Of a DNA stretch of 64,000 nucleotides, positions 62,438 through 64,000 are shown in pieces (within the stretch, counting starts at the first letter, position 1; each line of letters opens with the position of its first letter). The stretch lies in the NCBI GenBank assembly GCA_958496175.1, contig OY292278.1:2294001-2358000 (forward strand). The letters are read 5' to 3'. The notes beneath the pieces are model-generated. The model was not told the origin of the DNA, made no database searches, and worked only from the letters and a program-made list of their open reading frames with translations. Both the position numbers and the translations under genes were made by a program. Origin of the DNA: Sisyra terminalis (lineage: Eukaryota > Arthropoda > Insecta > Neuroptera > Sisyridae).

Positions 62438-62505
62438 CTACGCCTCGCGTTGTTCCCATGCGGTCACCCATCCAAGTCCTATACAGTTCTCATGTTGCTT
62501 AACGT
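62438..62505 (-). pseudogene. 5S rRNA minus-strand arm (cassette 3, unit 2)
   Basis: Same as 3255-3322. Confidence 0.86.
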
Positions 62506-62512
62506 TTACTGA

Positions 62513-62595
62513 TCGTCCGATTACCAAGTTAAGCAACATACGAACAGTATAGGACTTGGATGGGTGACCGCTTGGGAACATCGCGGGGCATTGGC
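62513..62595 (+). pseudogene. 5S rRNA plus-strand arm (cassette 3, unit 2)
   Basis: Same as 3330-3412. Confidence 0.88.
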
Positions 62596-62599
62596 AAGG

Positions 62600-62610
62600 T
62601 TTTTTTTTTT
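62600..62610 (+). terminator. Pol III-type T-tract (cassette 3, unit 2)
   Basis: Eleven T after GGCAAGG. The G that ends the T-run in copies 1 and 2 is lost here. Confidence 0.7.
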
Positions 62611-62823
62611 AATTTCTATCAAATTTTTTTCTTTAAAACATTAAATATTATATTCCTATTAATTAAAATAATTATTTTTCTCCTGTTTCCCAAATATAAA
62701 TCAAAGCAGAATGAATAAAGTATTTTTTAACATGTAATTAATACAAAATTAAACGTTTCAAATAAAAAATAAATAAAATAATTACTTTATTTACTTAAGA
62801 ATTTAATATTGAATTTTTAAAAT

Positions 62824-63088
62824 GAATAAAACGTTGATTTAAATTGAAAAACTCGTCCATTTAACTGGCCTAGTTTCAGACGGAAAATGTCACATCAATT
62901 TACAGCTCCTTAACTTCCCGGTTCATATTCCCGGCAAACTGTCCCGATAAATTAATATTTCTTTCTTTATAAACTTGAAGGAAGATTCAAAAATTAATAA
63001 TCAATCCAATTATAGCGACTTTAACCATCCTATATATCGTTTTTGTTCCCATTAAACATTGTCCTTGTTTCAACTTTGATATGGAATT
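62824..63088 (+). repeat. diverged first monomer after cassette 3
   Basis: Same post-cassette monomer as 3641-3906 and 19972-20237. Confidence 0.85.
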
Positions 63089-64000
63089 GTGGACGTCCTG
63101 TTACCCACAGGAAGAAAATTTCTACCGATTGAAATTCAATAAAACTTCCCTTATCTTAATTATTTGAGAAAAATAAGTCTTAATTTGAAAAATCGGCCAT
63201 TAAACTGGCCTTATTTCAGAAGGAAAATGTCACATCAATTCACGGCTCTAAAACTTCCAGGTTTAAATTCCTGGCAAACTATCCTGATACATTACTGTTT
63301 CATTTTTTGAGAATTTGGTGAAAGATTCAAACATTAATATTCAATCAGATTATAGCAAAAGAAAACATCCCTTATATCCGGTTTTTCCCAATTTAAATTG
63401 GCCTTGTTATTGCTTTGAAATGGAATTGTGGACGTCCTGTTACCCGCAGGAAGAAAATTTCTTCAAATTGTAATTCACTTAAACGTCCCTAATCTTAATT
63501 TCTTGAGAAAAGTAGGCCTTATTTTGAAAAATCTGCCATTAAACTGGCCTTATTTCAGAAGGAAAATGTCACATCAATTTACGGCTCTAAAACTTCCCGG
63601 TTTAAATTCCCGGCAAACTATCCCGATACATTAATGTTTCTTTTTTTGAGAACTTGGAGAAAGATTCAAACATTAATTTTCAATCAGACTATAGCAAAAA
63701 AAACCATCCCTTATATCCGGTTTTTCCCAATTTAAATTGGTCTTGTTTTAGCTTTGAAATGGAATTGTGGACGGCCTGTTACCCACAGGAAGAAAATTTC
63801 TATCGATTGTAATTCAATAAAACGTCCCTTATCCTAATTTCTTGAGAAACTAAGCCTTATTTTGAAAAATCGGCCATTAAAGTGGCCTTATTTCAGACGG
63901 AAAATGTCATATCCATTTACGGCTCTAAAACTTCCCGGATAAAATTCCCGGCAAAGTATCCCGATACATTAATGTTATTTTTTTTGAGAACGTGGAGAAA
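62824..64000 (+). repeat. satellite array 3, partial
   Basis: About 3.5 monomers, cut by the window end. They carry many private changes (TTACCCGCAGG, GGACGGCCTG, CAGAAGGAAAATG, CCCGGATAAAATTCCCGG) and look less homogenised than the middle of array 2. Confidence 0.9.

Larger units (their letters stand above)
59337..62823. repeat. non-satellite cassette, copy 3
   Basis: Offset 59,181 from copy 1 and 42,852 from copy 2. It is closer to copy 1 than to copy 2 at most informative sites (GGGAGACATC, TTGTCTGTAAC, GTAGATATAG, CCGATCACC), but shares the GTTGTGCAATG insertion with copy 2. Private change: GATTCTGCAACG. Confidence 0.9.
62009..62823 (+). repeat. two tandem 425 bp 5S-palindrome units, copy 3
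   Basis: Same arrangement as 2827-3640. The second spacer has a few private changes (TTTTTTAACATGTAATTAAT, ATTACTTTATTTACTTAAG). Confidence 0.88.

Noticed and set aside
1..64000. Telomeric repeats (TTAGG or similar) or subtelomere
   Set aside because: No telomere-type short tandem repeats seen anywhere.

Overview
This window is repeat DNA from a eukaryotic nuclear genome, almost entirely tandem satellite. I find no intact protein-coding gene, tRNA, CRISPR array or bacterial feature. The only recognisable gene-derived sequence is 5S ribosomal RNA: six truncated fold-back copies. Their 3' halves (box A, box C, GC-rich 3' end) read like an arthropod, probably insect, 5S gene. The organism call rests on that similarity plus strong AT richness, so it is tentative.

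Layout. Three near-identical copies of a ~3.5 kb non-satellite 'cassette' lie at 156-3640, 16485-19971 and 59337-62823. They are joined by satellite arrays at 3641-16484 (~12.8 kb, ~38 monomers), 19972-59336 (~39 kb, ~116 monomers) and 62824-64000 (partial, ~3.5 monomers). All monomers and all cassettes point the same way. The same degenerate monomer precedes each cassette and the same diverged monomer follows each. The locus is therefore a very large superunit (cassette plus array) repeated with offsets of 16,329 and 42,852 bp, and the length difference lies entirely in the satellite part.

The satellite monomer is ~339 bp (about two nucleosomal repeats). It carries several dyad symmetries: CCTGTTACCCACAGG, GGCCATTAAACTGGCC, CCAATTTAAATTGG, and a CCNGG...CCNGG pair. 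It shows weak internal repetition. Monomers form higher-order repeats: 4-mers around 13-15 kb and 20-24 kb, a ~10-mer duplication at 5.6/9.0 kb, and 19-25-mer blocks from 32 to 55.6 kb. The large blocks are delimited by seven copies of a ~357 bp unrelated insert that always sits at the same point in the same monomer context.

Each cassette holds, in order: a 150 bp MITE-like hairpin with TTA target duplications right at the satellite boundary; ~2.4 kb of single-copy-looking sequence with short coding-like fragments on the minus strand but no intact gene; a G-rich stretch; and two tandem 425 bp units. Each of those units has a head-to-head 5S palindrome (minus-strand arm, ~7-base junction, plus-strand arm), a T-tract terminator and an AT-rich spacer. 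The plus arms keep the internal Pol III promoter boxes. The array is most simply read as centromeric, pericentromeric or sex/B-chromosome heterochromatin; the sequence alone cannot say which.
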